Source: Sphingomonadaceae bacterium (GTDB taxonomy: Bacteria; Pseudomonadota; Alphaproteobacteria; Sphingomonadales; Sphingomonadaceae). Taken from it: 32,085 nt of DNA. Where the stretch lies: NCBI GenBank assembly GCA_016742125.1, contig JACVCM010000030.1:1-32085 (forward strand). Direction: 5' to 3'. This document shows, piece after piece, positions 8,392 to 16,537 of the stretch. Every line of letters begins with the position of its first letter. Within the stretch, counting starts at the first letter, position 1. Position numbers and translations under genes: made by a program. The notes under the pieces are model-generated. The model saw nothing but the letters and a program-made list of their open reading frames with translations. It had not been told where the DNA came from and did no database searches.

Positions 8392-8409
8392 TACTGCCAT
8401 AATACAGTA
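8392..8409. promoter_or_regulatory. Inverted-repeat operator candidate of the GntR regulator
   Basis: TACTG (8392-8396) and CAGTA (8405-8409) form an inverted repeat over 18 bp, with partial symmetry continuing inward (AT/AT). It lies just upstream of the preferred start codons of the GntR gene. Members of this family commonly repress themselves through short palindromes at the promoter, so autoregulation is the likely role. No other copy was noticed in the window. Confidence 0.45.
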
Positions 8410-8450
8410 GGGCGCGTCAAGGTTCGCGAGAAACTTTGACCTTTGCCAGT

Positions 8451-9020
8451 TTACGGCCAACGGCGCAGTATGTCTGCCGGGTCCGGACGCGGACGTTCCT
8501 CGAGTGGTTGCCCCGGTGAGCCAATGTAGAAAAAGCCGGCGATCTGCTCATCGGCTTCGCAAAGCGCGGCGCGAACGGTGGGATCATAACTCGCCCATCC
8601 CGTAATCCAGCTCGAAACAAAACCATGTGCGTTCGCGGCATGGAGGAGGTTCATACCCAACGCACCCACACTCATCTGCTGTTCCCAGAGCGGGATTTTT
8701 GCGCTCGGTTGTGGTGCAAAGATCAGAATGACAAGGGTGGGGGCCATATATGCCGGCGCGATGGCAGCATCAATTTGGGCCGGTCGGGCGTCCGGGTTGG
8801 CCGCGTTGAATGCTTGTTCCAGCAGCGCCGCAAACGCCGAACGATCGACGACGGTTAAAAGGCGCCACGGAAACAGCTTTCCATGATCGGGTGAGCGCGT
8901 CGCAATTTGCAGGATCCGGTTCAGTGTTTCCTCACCGGGCCCAGGCGCTATCATATCCCGGGGTTTTCCGGACCGGCGGGTGGCGAGATAGGACAGTACC
9001 GAGGTCAGATCGTTGAACAT
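8451..9020 (-). CDS. Nitroreductase family protein (YdjA-like)
   Basis: Small FMN-dependent oxidoreductase of 189 residues, expected in the cytoplasm as a homodimer reducing nitro compounds or quinone-like substrates with NAD(P)H. The N-terminal part has TRRSGKPRDM and then RSPDHGKLFPWRLLTV, which match the FMN-phosphate and flavin-binding region of the short YdjA-type branch. The later GALGMNLLHAANAHGFVSSW and FFYIGSPG stretches match the flavin and dimer core. The start ATG has only a weak ribosome site. It is divergent from the peptide transporter and upstream of the GntR gene on the same strand. Its real substrate cannot be told from sequence. Confidence 0.88.
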   Translation of the reverse strand: MFNDLTSVLSYLATRRSGKPRDMIAPGPGEETLNRILQIATRSPDHGKLFPWRLLTVVDRSAFAALLEQAFNAANPDARPAQIDAAIAPAYMAPTLVILIFAPQPSAKIPLWEQQMSVGALGMNLLHAANAHGFVSSWITGWASYDPTVRAALCEADEQIAGFFYIGSPGQPLEERPRPDPADILRRWP

Positions 9021-9149
9021 CCGCTGTCATTCGTCGATTTTTGGCGGGACGCGCAATAAAATTCTTTGCAGTTGAAATTTTTTCGTTACTTGTTTGCTTA
9101 TGAAAAGCGGGACCACCCGCGTACAAGCCATGTTTTGAGGGGAATTCAG

Positions 9150-10784
9150 ATGAACGTATCTTCCTGGCAGGAGCAGGATTGGATCACTGCAATCGCGGCG
9201 GTCGTGCTTGGGCTTTTCCTGTTAGGAGGCGCCTATATAGCCACCCGTAAAGAGCCGGAATTTGCGGGTCACCCACGCGGGTTGTATGTTCTTTTCTTTG
9301 CCGAAATGTGGGAACGATTTTCCTACTACGGGATGCGCGCGCTGCTCATCCTCTACCTCACCAAACATTGGCTGTTCTCGGACGGTAAGTCGAACCTGAT
9401 CTATGGGGCTTATACCAGCCTTGTTTACATCACCCCGGTTCTGGGGGGATGGCTTGCAGACCGATATCTGGGGCAACGCCGTGCAGTGCAGTTCGGTGCA
9501 ATCCTTCTGACCTTCGGCCATGTGCTAATGGCATTCGAGGGGATGCAGGGTATTACCGACCCGGTTGTCAAGCAGGCGGATCCTGCGATCAACATCTTCT
9601 GGCTCGCGCTGGCCTTTATCATTGTTGGCTCGGGCTTTCTGAAGGCCAATATTTCGGTCATCGTGGGGCAGCTCTACCCCCGCACCGACGTTCGCCGTGA
9701 TGGCGCCTACACTATTTTTTACATGGGCATTAACCTCGGCGCCGCCGTCGGCACCATTTTTGCCGGTTATTTGGGCGAAACCTATGGCTGGGCCTATGGT
9801 TTCGGCGCAGCGGGGCTGGGCATGCTGCTAGGCCTCATCGTCTTCGTGCTCGGCAGGCCGCTGTTGCTTGGTCGCGGGGAGGCACCAAAACCATTGGCCA
9901 AAAACACCGAATGGGGCATCTATGGCGTCGGTTTGGCGGCAGTTGCTGGCATATGGTTGCTGATCCAGTATCAGGGCTTCTACGGTTGGGTACTGTTGGT
10001 ACTGGGCACCTTGCTCCTCGGTTACGTGCTTATGCAGGCGTTCAAGCTGGACCGTGAGGCACGGCACCGCATTTTCGCGATCCTGTTCCTACTAGCTTTG
10101 CAACCGCTCTTCTGGGCGCTGTTCGAGCAGGCGGGTGGCAGCATGAACCTGTTCACCGATCGCTTCGTCGATCGCGCCGGTGTACCTGCATCGCTTTTCC
10201 AGTCGATCAACCCGATTTACATCATATTGCTGGGGCCGATTTTTGCCGGACTCTGGGTGTCACTGGCGCGACGGGGGCTCGAGCCATCAACCCCCGCCAA
10301 ATTCGGGCTCGCGCTCGCCCAGATCGGCTTTGCCAATCTGGTGCTCGTCTGGGGCGCGAACAGCGTCGGTAACGAGGCACTGGTCCCCGTTCTGTTTATT
10401 TTTGCCTTTTACCTGTTCTCGACCACTGCGGAGCTTTGCCTCTCGCCGGTCGGACTCTCGGCGATGAACCGGCTCGCACCTGCGACCATGGCATCGCTGA
10501 TCATGGGCGCGTGGTTCTTCGCGACCGCTGGCGGCAACTTCCTTGCCGGGGTAATCGGCGCTGCCACTGGCGGGCATGATGGCGAAATGACCAAGCAAGG
10601 GTTGCTGACGGTGTACGAACAAATCGGTTGGGTTACCATCGGCGTCGGCATCGCTGTCCTGTTGGTATCACCACTGGTGAAGAAGCTGATGCACCTCGAT
10701 ACGCTGAAGGACGACGAAGCGGACGGCGCCCATGAAGAAATGCGCTACGAGGAAGGTCTGCGTCCAGAAGGGCCTGGGGCATGA
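9150..10784 (+). CDS. Proton-dependent oligopeptide transporter (POT/PTR family)
   Basis: Inner-membrane major-facilitator symporter that brings di- and tripeptides in with protons. The family signature EMWERFSYYGMRALL carries the ExxERF proton-coupling motif, and the second signature FYMGINLGAAVG follows. Hydrophobic helices run along the whole 544 residues. The ATG at 9150 is preceded by GAGGGGA at good spacing; longer frames upstream have no such site. The stop overlaps the next gene by four bases (ATGA). With the two amidohydrolase genes behind it, this suggests a peptide uptake and cleavage operon. A small perfect hairpin (GCGGG/CCCGC, 9107-9120) lies in the leader. The protein ends in a charged tail (DEADGAHEEMRYEEG). 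Confidence 0.92.
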   Translation: MNVSSWQEQDWITAIAAVVLGLFLLGGAYIATRKEPEFAGHPRGLYVLFFAEMWERFSYYGMRALLILYLTKHWLFSDGKSNLIYGAYTSLVYITPVLGGWLADRYLGQRRAVQFGAILLTFGHVLMAFEGMQGITDPVVKQADPAINIFWLALAFIIVGSGFLKANISVIVGQLYPRTDVRRDGAYTIFYMGINLGAAVGTIFAGYLGETYGWAYGFGAAGLGMLLGLIVFVLGRPLLLGRGEAPKPLAKNTEWGIYGVGLAAVAGIWLLIQYQGFYGWVLLVLGTLLLGYVLMQAFKLDREARHRIFAILFLLALQPLFWALFEQAGGSMNLFTDRFVDRAGVPASLFQSINPIYIILLGPIFAGLWVSLARRGLEPSTPAKFGLALAQIGFANLVLVWGANSVGNEALVPVLFIFAFYLFSTTAELCLSPVGLSAMNRLAPATMASLIMGAWFFATAGGNFLAGVIGAATGGHDGEMTKQGLLTVYEQIGWVTIGVGIAVLLVSPLVKKLMHLDTLKDDEADGAHEEMRYEEGLRPEGPGA

Positions 10785-12172
10785 GAAACGCCTTGACGAT
10801 CGGCACATCGTTAGTGCTGGCCATAGCATTGGCAGGATGCGGGGCGACGGACAGCGACACGGCGACCGCCTCTGCCAAACCCGCGGAGAAATTGCCTGCA
10901 CCTTATCCGTCGACTTACAAGCCTTATCCGGGAGTTGCGACGGCAATCCGCAATGTCACCGTCTTCGACGGTGAAGGCGGTCGGATAGACAATGGCGTGG
11001 TCTTCATGTCGGGCGGCAAAATAACCAGTGTTGGCGGGGCAGATACACCCATTCCCGCCGACATTGCGGTGATTGACGGCACCGGCAAGGTGGTGACGCC
11101 GGGGATCATCGACATTCACAGCCATCTTGGTGATTATCCCACGCCAAGCGTTGAGGCGCATAGCGACGGTAACGAAGCAACCGTGCCGACTACGCCCGAA
11201 GTCTGGGCCGAGCATAGCGTATGGCCGCAGGACCCGGGTTTTAGCCGTGCGCTCGCCAATGGCGGTGTCACGGCGCTGCAGATCTTGCCAGGTTCGGCAA
11301 ACCTCATGGGTGGCCGTTCGGTGGTGCTGAAGAATGTCTATGCGCGCACTGTACAGGGTATGAAGTTCCCCGGCGCTCCCTATGGCTTGAAAATGGCCTG
11401 CGGTGAAAATCCGAAGCGCGTTTACGGCGCGAAGGGCCGCATGCCGTCGACCCGCATGGGGAATTTGGCGGTCAATCGCCAGACCTGGATCAAGGCGCAG
11501 GAATATCGGAAAAAACGTGACAGCGGAAAGGATTTCACCCGCGACGTCGGTATGGAAACGCTTGCAGGTGTGCTGGATGGCGACATCACGATCCAGAACC
11601 ATTGCTATCGTGCGGATGAGATGGCCATCGTACTCGATATGGCCAAGGAGTTTGGCTACAAGGTCTCGACCTTTCATCATGCGGTCGAAAGCTACAAAAT
11701 CGCTGACCTGCTGCGGGACAACAATGTGTGCTCGGCGGTGTGGGCCGATTGGTGGGGCTTCAAGATGGAAGCCTATGATGCCATTCCGGAAAATGCAGCC
11801 ATCCTGCACAATACAGGCGCGTGCGTTGTTATCCATTCGGACGACGAAAACCAGATTCAGCGGCTGAACCAGGAGGCTGCAAAGGCGCAAGCCGACGGGC
11901 GACGGATGGGTTTCAGCATTTCCGATGCGGAGGTCATCAAATGGCTGACCTACAATCCTGCGAAAGCGCTCGGCATCGACAAGATGACGGGTAGTCTGAA
12001 GCCCGGGAAAATGGCCGACCTCGTGCTCTGGAACGGCAATCCGCTGAGCGTTTATTCGCGGCCCGAAAAGGTCTGGATCGACGGCGCGTTGATGTTCGAT
12101 TCAAGCGATCCGAAGCGACGGCCGGTGAGCGATTTCGAGCTTGGACAGCCGGGTGAAGGAGACGTGAAATGA
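10781..12172 (+). CDS. Amidohydrolase family lipoprotein, probable metal-dependent peptidase
   Basis: Secreted metal-dependent hydrolase of the imidazolonepropionase/dipeptidase branch. The N-terminus has a lipoprotein signal with lipobox LAGC (Cys20), so it should be anchored in the periplasm. The metal-binding HSH (His113, His115) follows TPGIIDI; further likely ligands are the His in QNHCYRADEM, a His in TFHHAVE and the Asp pair in IHSDDENQ. The C-terminal beta-sandwich returns at GSLKPGKMADLVLWNG. Total 463 residues. Related enzymes from Caulobacter and other proteobacteria cleave Xaa-Arg, Xaa-Lys or Xaa-Pro dipeptides (established for the wider family), and the preceding peptide transporter supports a peptide substrate. 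It overlaps both neighbours by four bases. Confidence 0.88.
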   Translation: MRNALTIGTSLVLAIALAGCGATDSDTATASAKPAEKLPAPYPSTYKPYPGVATAIRNVTVFDGEGGRIDNGVVFMSGGKITSVGGADTPIPADIAVIDGTGKVVTPGIIDIHSHLGDYPTPSVEAHSDGNEATVPTTPEVWAEHSVWPQDPGFSRALANGGVTALQILPGSANLMGGRSVVLKNVYARTVQGMKFPGAPYGLKMACGENPKRVYGAKGRMPSTRMGNLAVNRQTWIKAQEYRKKRDSGKDFTRDVGMETLAGVLDGDITIQNHCYRADEMAIVLDMAKEFGYKVSTFHHAVESYKIADLLRDNNVCSAVWADWWGFKMEAYDAIPENAAILHNTGACVVIHSDDENQIQRLNQEAAKAQADGRRMGFSISDAEVIKWLTYNPAKALGIDKMTGSLKPGKMADLVLWNGNPLSVYSRPEKVWIDGALMFDSSDPKRRPVSDFELGQPGEGDVK

Positions 12173-13491
12173 AGCGCGTTTCCCTTCGATTGTCTTGGGC
12201 CATGCTGGGCGTGGCTTGTGCATTCGCGGGCTCGGTTGCCGGTAATGAGGCCAATGCCGAAACAATTGCCATAACGGGAGGCAAAATCGTTATCGGTGAT
12301 GGCAGCGCTCCAATCGAAAACGGTATTGTTATCGTCCGCGATGGCTCAGTTGTTGCAGCCGGGACGGCCGTGGCCGTGCCTGTCGGCGCCCGGACGATCG
12401 ATGCGAGCGGCAAGTGGGTAACGCCCGGTGTTTTTGCAGGATTCACGCGGCTTGGCCTGTCCGAAGTCGATGCTGTCAATGGCACGAACGACAAAAGCGG
12501 CGGGAATAGCGGCTTTTCGGCTGCAATCGACATTGCGCCCGCCATCGACCCGTTCCGTTCGCCCTTTGCAGTCAACCTGTCTGCTGTGGTGACGCGTGCC
12601 GTTGTTGCGCCCGATGTGGCCAACAGCATTTTTGCAGGGCAGGGCGCAATTGCCGATCTCGGCGCAGACAGTGACGCAGTGACCAAAGCGCGCGCGTTCC
12701 AGTTCGCGGTGTTTGGAGAGGCGGGTGCCGCAAATTCAGGTGGCAGCCGGGCGGGCAATTATCTGCACTTCCGCGCGATGCTGCGCGAGGCACAGGATTA
12801 TGCGGCAGGCCGCGATACGTTTGACGACGACCTTTTGAAGGCAGAGGATGCCAAGGCGCTGCTGGCGGTTCTGCGCGGTGAGACCCGGTTGCTGATACAT
12901 GTCGAGGGCGCCAATGACATGCTCCGTCTGATCGAGTTGAAACGCGAATTTCCCGTCATCAAGATGGTATTCGTCGGGGCAACCGAAGGCTGGCGCGTGG
13001 CCCCACAGCTGGCGCAGGCAGGCATCGCGGTGATTGCATCGGCACTGAACGACCTTCCCGCTACCTTTGAAATGCTTGGTGCGACGCAGAGCAATATCGG
13101 ACGCATGAAAGCCGCCGGTGTAAAAGTCGCAATCGGCATGATCAACGACCGCGACTCGCACCAGCTTCGCTACACGACGCAATATGCAGGCAATCTGGTC
13201 AGCCTTCAGCGTGTGCCCGGTGCCACCGGCCTGAGTTGGGACGAGGCTTTTGCCGCGGTCAGCTCGGTTCCTGCAGACATCATGGGCGTTGGCGACAGGC
13301 ATGGTAGCCTGAAATCCGGGAAGGCGGCTGACGTCGTGATATGGGATGGCGATCCTCTGGAACTGTCGAGTGCGCCCACGACGGTGATCATCGATGGTGT
13401 TGAACAGCCCCTGTCCAACCGTCAGCAGCGACTGCGCGACCGATATGCGCGACCGACGGAGGGCGATCTGCCAAAGGCGTATGACAGGTAA
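12169..13491 (+). CDS. Amidohydrolase-like exported protein lacking metal ligands
   Basis: Paralogue-like partner of the preceding enzyme, 440 residues, translated through an ATGA overlap. A Sec signal peptide ends near AxA (NANA before ETI), with no lipobox. The amidohydrolase fold is recognisable: the N-terminal beta-sandwich strand GGKIVIGDG, TPGVF at the entry to the barrel, LIHVEGANDM in the middle, and GSLKSGKAADVVIWDGDP at the end. Where the active partner has TPGIIDIHSHLG, this protein has TPGVFAGFTRLGL, so the HxH metal site is missing; the later His/Asp ligands also look absent. It is therefore probably inactive, perhaps a structural or regulatory subunit of the first enzyme. That role is inference. 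Confidence 0.8.
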   Translation: MKRVSLRLSWAMLGVACAFAGSVAGNEANAETIAITGGKIVIGDGSAPIENGIVIVRDGSVVAAGTAVAVPVGARTIDASGKWVTPGVFAGFTRLGLSEVDAVNGTNDKSGGNSGFSAAIDIAPAIDPFRSPFAVNLSAVVTRAVVAPDVANSIFAGQGAIADLGADSDAVTKARAFQFAVFGEAGAANSGGSRAGNYLHFRAMLREAQDYAAGRDTFDDDLLKAEDAKALLAVLRGETRLLIHVEGANDMLRLIELKREFPVIKMVFVGATEGWRVAPQLAQAGIAVIASALNDLPATFEMLGATQSNIGRMKAAGVKVAIGMINDRDSHQLRYTTQYAGNLVSLQRVPGATGLSWDEAFAAVSSVPADIMGVGDRHGSLKSGKAADVVIWDGDPLELSSAPTTVIIDGVEQPLSNRQQRLRDRYARPTEGDLPKAYDR

Positions 13492-13540
13492 ATGTTTCGC
13501 CTGCTAAGGAAGCAGGGTTTCGGGGGCCGGAGACGTTGAA

Positions 13541-14221
13541 TTGAGCGATTATCTTTGGCTGGCGCTGGCCTGCGCGGCTTTTGTCGGCACTCACTTCCTG
13601 ATGTCGCATCCGTTTCGCAAGGGACTGGTTCGGGGACTTGGTGCCAACGGATTTGCGCTGGCATATTCAGCCGTGTCGCTGGCGCTGTTCTACTGGATGA
13701 TCGTCGAGTTTACGCGCGCTCCCAAGGGCGACTTTGCTTGGCCCGTCGGCCCCTTTCTGTGGGGTGTGGCGACGCTCGTCACTTTGGTTGCCGCCATATT
13801 GTTCACAGGTTCGTTCGTACGTAACCCGTCGCTTCCCGGTGCGCCCGATGCGATGGCCACGCAAGATCCTGCCGGTGTTTTCAAGGTGACACGCCACCCG
13901 ATGATGTGGGGTTTTGCGCTTTGGGGCATCGCCCATATTCTGGTCGCGCCGCGCGTCGATAATTTTATATTTGCAGGTAGTATCGTTTTTCTGGCCCTTG
14001 TCGGGGCCAAGGCGCAGGAGATTAAAAAGGCTAGTCTCTCGGGTGTCGAGTGGGACGCATGGCTTCGCCGGACGAGCTACTGGCCACGGTTTTCGATGTT
14101 GCCGAGCGCAGGCATAGGACCCTGGTTTGCAGGAATTCTATTATGGGGAGTCGCAACCTGGGCGCACCCCTATCTGGGTGTGGCAGGCGCCGGCATTTTC
14201 AGGTGGTTTGCCGGGATCTAG
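13541..14221 (+). CDS. NnrU-like integral membrane protein
   Basis: Membrane protein of 226 residues with about six hydrophobic segments. The stretch VTRHPMMWGFALWG is the characteristic NnrU motif and resembles the RHP motif of isoprenylcysteine methyltransferase-like proteins. NnrU was first noted next to nitrite/nitric oxide reductase genes in denitrifiers, but homologues are widespread and the biochemical role is unsettled; no denitrification gene is seen here. Start is a TTG preceded by GGAGA seven bases away, and no better ATG lies near. Its stop codon overlaps the end of the convergent aldo/keto reductase frame. Confidence 0.82.
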   Translation: MSDYLWLALACAAFVGTHFLMSHPFRKGLVRGLGANGFALAYSAVSLALFYWMIVEFTRAPKGDFAWPVGPFLWGVATLVTLVAAILFTGSFVRNPSLPGAPDAMATQDPAGVFKVTRHPMMWGFALWGIAHILVAPRVDNFIFAGSIVFLALVGAKAQEIKKASLSGVEWDAWLRRTSYWPRFSMLPSAGIGPWFAGILLWGVATWAHPYLGVAGAGIFRWFAGI

Positions 14222-15213
14222 AGCCGTACCATCCGCATACCGCGCTCTCCATAGCGGGGACCGGCGGTTCCACCTCGGGGGGCAGCAGTTTCCAGTTTCG
14301 CCAAGTCAGCGGCGTCGAGCTCAACGTCGGCGGCCTTGGCGCTGTGCTCCATCGCCCCGCCACGCTTGAAGCCTGGGATCGGTCCGATCTCGTCACCCTG
14401 GGCCAGCATCCAGGCAAGTGCGATTTGCGCGTCTTACCCCTCATGTTTCGCAGCGCCTTCGCCGACCGCATCGACGACTTTCAGATTTGCCGCGAAATTG
14501 TCGCCTTGATAGCGTGGATCCTGCCTGCGCCAGTCGTTTTCGGGCAGGTCGTCGAGACTCCGGATCGAGCCAGTGAGAAACCCGCGTCCGAGCGGCGAAT
14601 AAGGTACAAATCCGATGCCCAGTTCACGGCAGGTCGGCAAAATGTCTTCCTCCACGTCGCGCTCCCATAATGAGTACTCGCTCTGCAACGCCGAGATTGG
14701 CGCGACAGCGGCAGCACGGCGGAGTGTTTCGGGCCCGGCTTCGGACAGGCCGATATGCTTGATCTTTCCCTCTTTGACCAAGTCGGCCATCGCGCCAACC
14801 GTTTCTTCTATCGGCACATTGGGGTCGACACGATGCTGGTAATATAGATCGAGGCAATCGATGCCGAGCCGCTGCAGCGTTCCTTCGACAGCGTTTTTGG
14901 CGTTAGCGGCGGAACCGTCGACCCCGGTTATGTTGTTGCCGTCAAATCTGAAACCGAATTTGCTGGCAATCACCAGCCCTTCGCGCTTGCCCTTGATGGC
15001 CTCACCAACCAGCTCCTCATTCTGGAACGGGCCATAAATCTGCGCCGTGTCGAAGAAAGTGATTCCAAGGTCGATCGCGCGATGGATGGTCTTGATCGCT
15101 TCGTCGGGATCGGCTTCTTCACCATAAGTGATATTGCCCCCCTTTATCATCGGCATGCAGCCGACGCCTATGGCAGATACCTTAAGTCCGTGCCCCAGAT
15201 TGCGATACTGCAT
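14218..15213 (-). pseudogene. Aldo/keto reductase interrupted by an in-frame stop
   Basis: NADPH-dependent reductase of the YakC/perakine-reductase-like branch. The catalytic tetrad is present: Asp55 (FFDTA), Tyr60 (QIYG), Lys85 (ASKFG) and His127 (YYQHRVDP). Codon 260 is TAA (14434-14436) after KHEG, yet the same frame continues at once as DAQIALAWMLAQGDE and on to a normal family C-terminus (71 more codons) ending at 14218. The full span of about 331 codons matches the family length, so this is a nonsense change with no frameshift, or a base-calling error. The truncated 259-residue product would lack the last barrel helices and the cofactor-binding C-terminal part. Start ATG at 15213 has AAGGAG upstream and overlaps the end of the symporter gene by 32 bases. 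Confidence 0.8.
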
Positions 15214-16444
15214 TCTCTCTCTCCTTCTCGGGTGCCTCGATAGCGGTGGCGAGCGCGACATCCATCTGTACATTACCTGTCGTGCGGAAAATATCGGGTA
15301 GCGTTTCGACGGCGATGAGCAGAGCCAGCGGCTCGACCGGAATGCCAAGCGCGAGGCAGATCGGCGCGATGGAGGTTACAAAGCTGACGGTGCCCGGTAA
15401 GCTGACCGCGCCCATTGAGGTCAACGCCGCGATGAATATTGCAAAGCTATAGTCGAAGGCATCGAGTTCGACACCGAACCAGTTGGCGACATAGAGCGCG
15501 ACGGCAAGGTTCATCGCCGGTCCCGTGACACGAAGAAGTGCCACGGCCATCGGGAGAACAAGTCCGGCGGTCTGCTCACGAACGCCAAGCGCCTCGGCCT
15601 TTTTGAGCATCAGCGGAAGGCTGGCGAGCGAGGATTGGGTCGATACCGCAAATGCCTGAACCGGCGCGATCTGACGGGTGTAATCGGCAAGGCGGACCTT
15701 GCCTCCAAATACTGCGACCGGGTAGGCAAAGGCACCGACAACGATGCCGACCATCGATACAATGACGATGTAATGTGCGACTGCCCCCAGTGCCGCAAAA
15801 CCAGAGCGCGCACCAACGACGAAGGCAAGCGCAAAAACGCCAATCGGTGCCAGTTTGAGTACCCATTCGATGACGATCACCATCGCATCGGCCAGCGCTT
15901 CGAAAAAGCCGCCCATCTGCGTTCGCGGTCCTTGCGCCAGCCGGGTGTTGGCAAAAGCGAATACCAGCGTAAATATGAGGAGCGGCAGGATCGAATCATT
16001 CGATGCAGCCGCAATCGGGTTGGTCGGGACAAGTGCGACGATAAAATCGCGCAGGGCAGGTTGTTCGGCGACGGCAGGTGCGGTCGTCAGCGCCGCGCGC
16101 AACGCTGCAGCACTTTCCTCGGGCATCGGCCAGAGCGATAAAAAAAGCGGTGTAAGCACCGCGCCCATCACTGCCGACAGCACCATCATCGACACGATCC
16201 AGGTCACCGTTCGTGCAGCCATTGGCCCTGCACGCGCGGCCTCGGCACTTTTTACAATGCCGGTGATCAGCAGAGCGACGACCAATGGAACGACCGTCAT
16301 GCGCAGGCCGTTCAGCCACAGCGAGCCCACAATATCGAGCCAATAAGCTATTTCTTCGCCCAACTCCGGTGATTGACCGGCTGCAAAAATGCCCAACGAA
16401 AGACCGACGACAAGGGCAATGAGAATACGGGTAGCATTTGACAT
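15182..16444 (-). CDS. Dicarboxylate/amino acid:cation symporter (DAACS family)
   Basis: Inner-membrane secondary transporter taking up dicarboxylates or acidic amino acids with sodium or protons. The 420 residues have a DAACS-like layout: an early NGLRMTVVPLVVALL segment, then the hairpin-loop serine motif STQSSLASLPLML, a variant of the classic serine-rich loop, followed by GPAMNLAVALYVA where transporters of known glutamate type have NMDG. SMGAVSLPGTVSF and ETLPDIFRTTGNV complete the substrate and ion site region. The altered NMDG suggests a substrate other than glutamate. The start ATG has no clear ribosome site. The downstream aldo/keto reductase gene begins inside its 3' end (32-bp overlap), so the two are probably co-transcribed. 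Confidence 0.88.
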   Translation of the reverse strand: MSNATRILIALVVGLSLGIFAAGQSPELGEEIAYWLDIVGSLWLNGLRMTVVPLVVALLITGIVKSAEAARAGPMAARTVTWIVSMMVLSAVMGAVLTPLFLSLWPMPEESAAALRAALTTAPAVAEQPALRDFIVALVPTNPIAAASNDSILPLLIFTLVFAFANTRLAQGPRTQMGGFFEALADAMVIVIEWVLKLAPIGVFALAFVVGARSGFAALGAVAHYIVIVSMVGIVVGAFAYPVAVFGGKVRLADYTRQIAPVQAFAVSTQSSLASLPLMLKKAEALGVREQTAGLVLPMAVALLRVTGPAMNLAVALYVANWFGVELDAFDYSFAIFIAALTSMGAVSLPGTVSFVTSIAPICLALGIPVEPLALLIAVETLPDIFRTTGNVQMDVALATAIEAPEKERENAVSQSGART

Positions 16445-16537
16445 AGAGTGAGGTCTTGCCAGTCACTTGCCGCTCATGCAAGGGAGTCGCACGCGGACGT
16501 GGAATATATGGATTCCGCCGAATAAGCAGGAATGACA

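Noticed and set aside
9107..9120. GCGGG/CCCGC hairpin in the leader of the peptide transporter as a terminator or riboswitch
   Set aside because: No T-run follows, the stem is only five pairs and the leader is too short for a known riboswitch.
14199..14471. Frameshift as the cause of the broken aldo/keto reductase
   Set aside because: The conserved sequence on both sides of the TAA is in the same frame, so it is a stop codon and not an indel.
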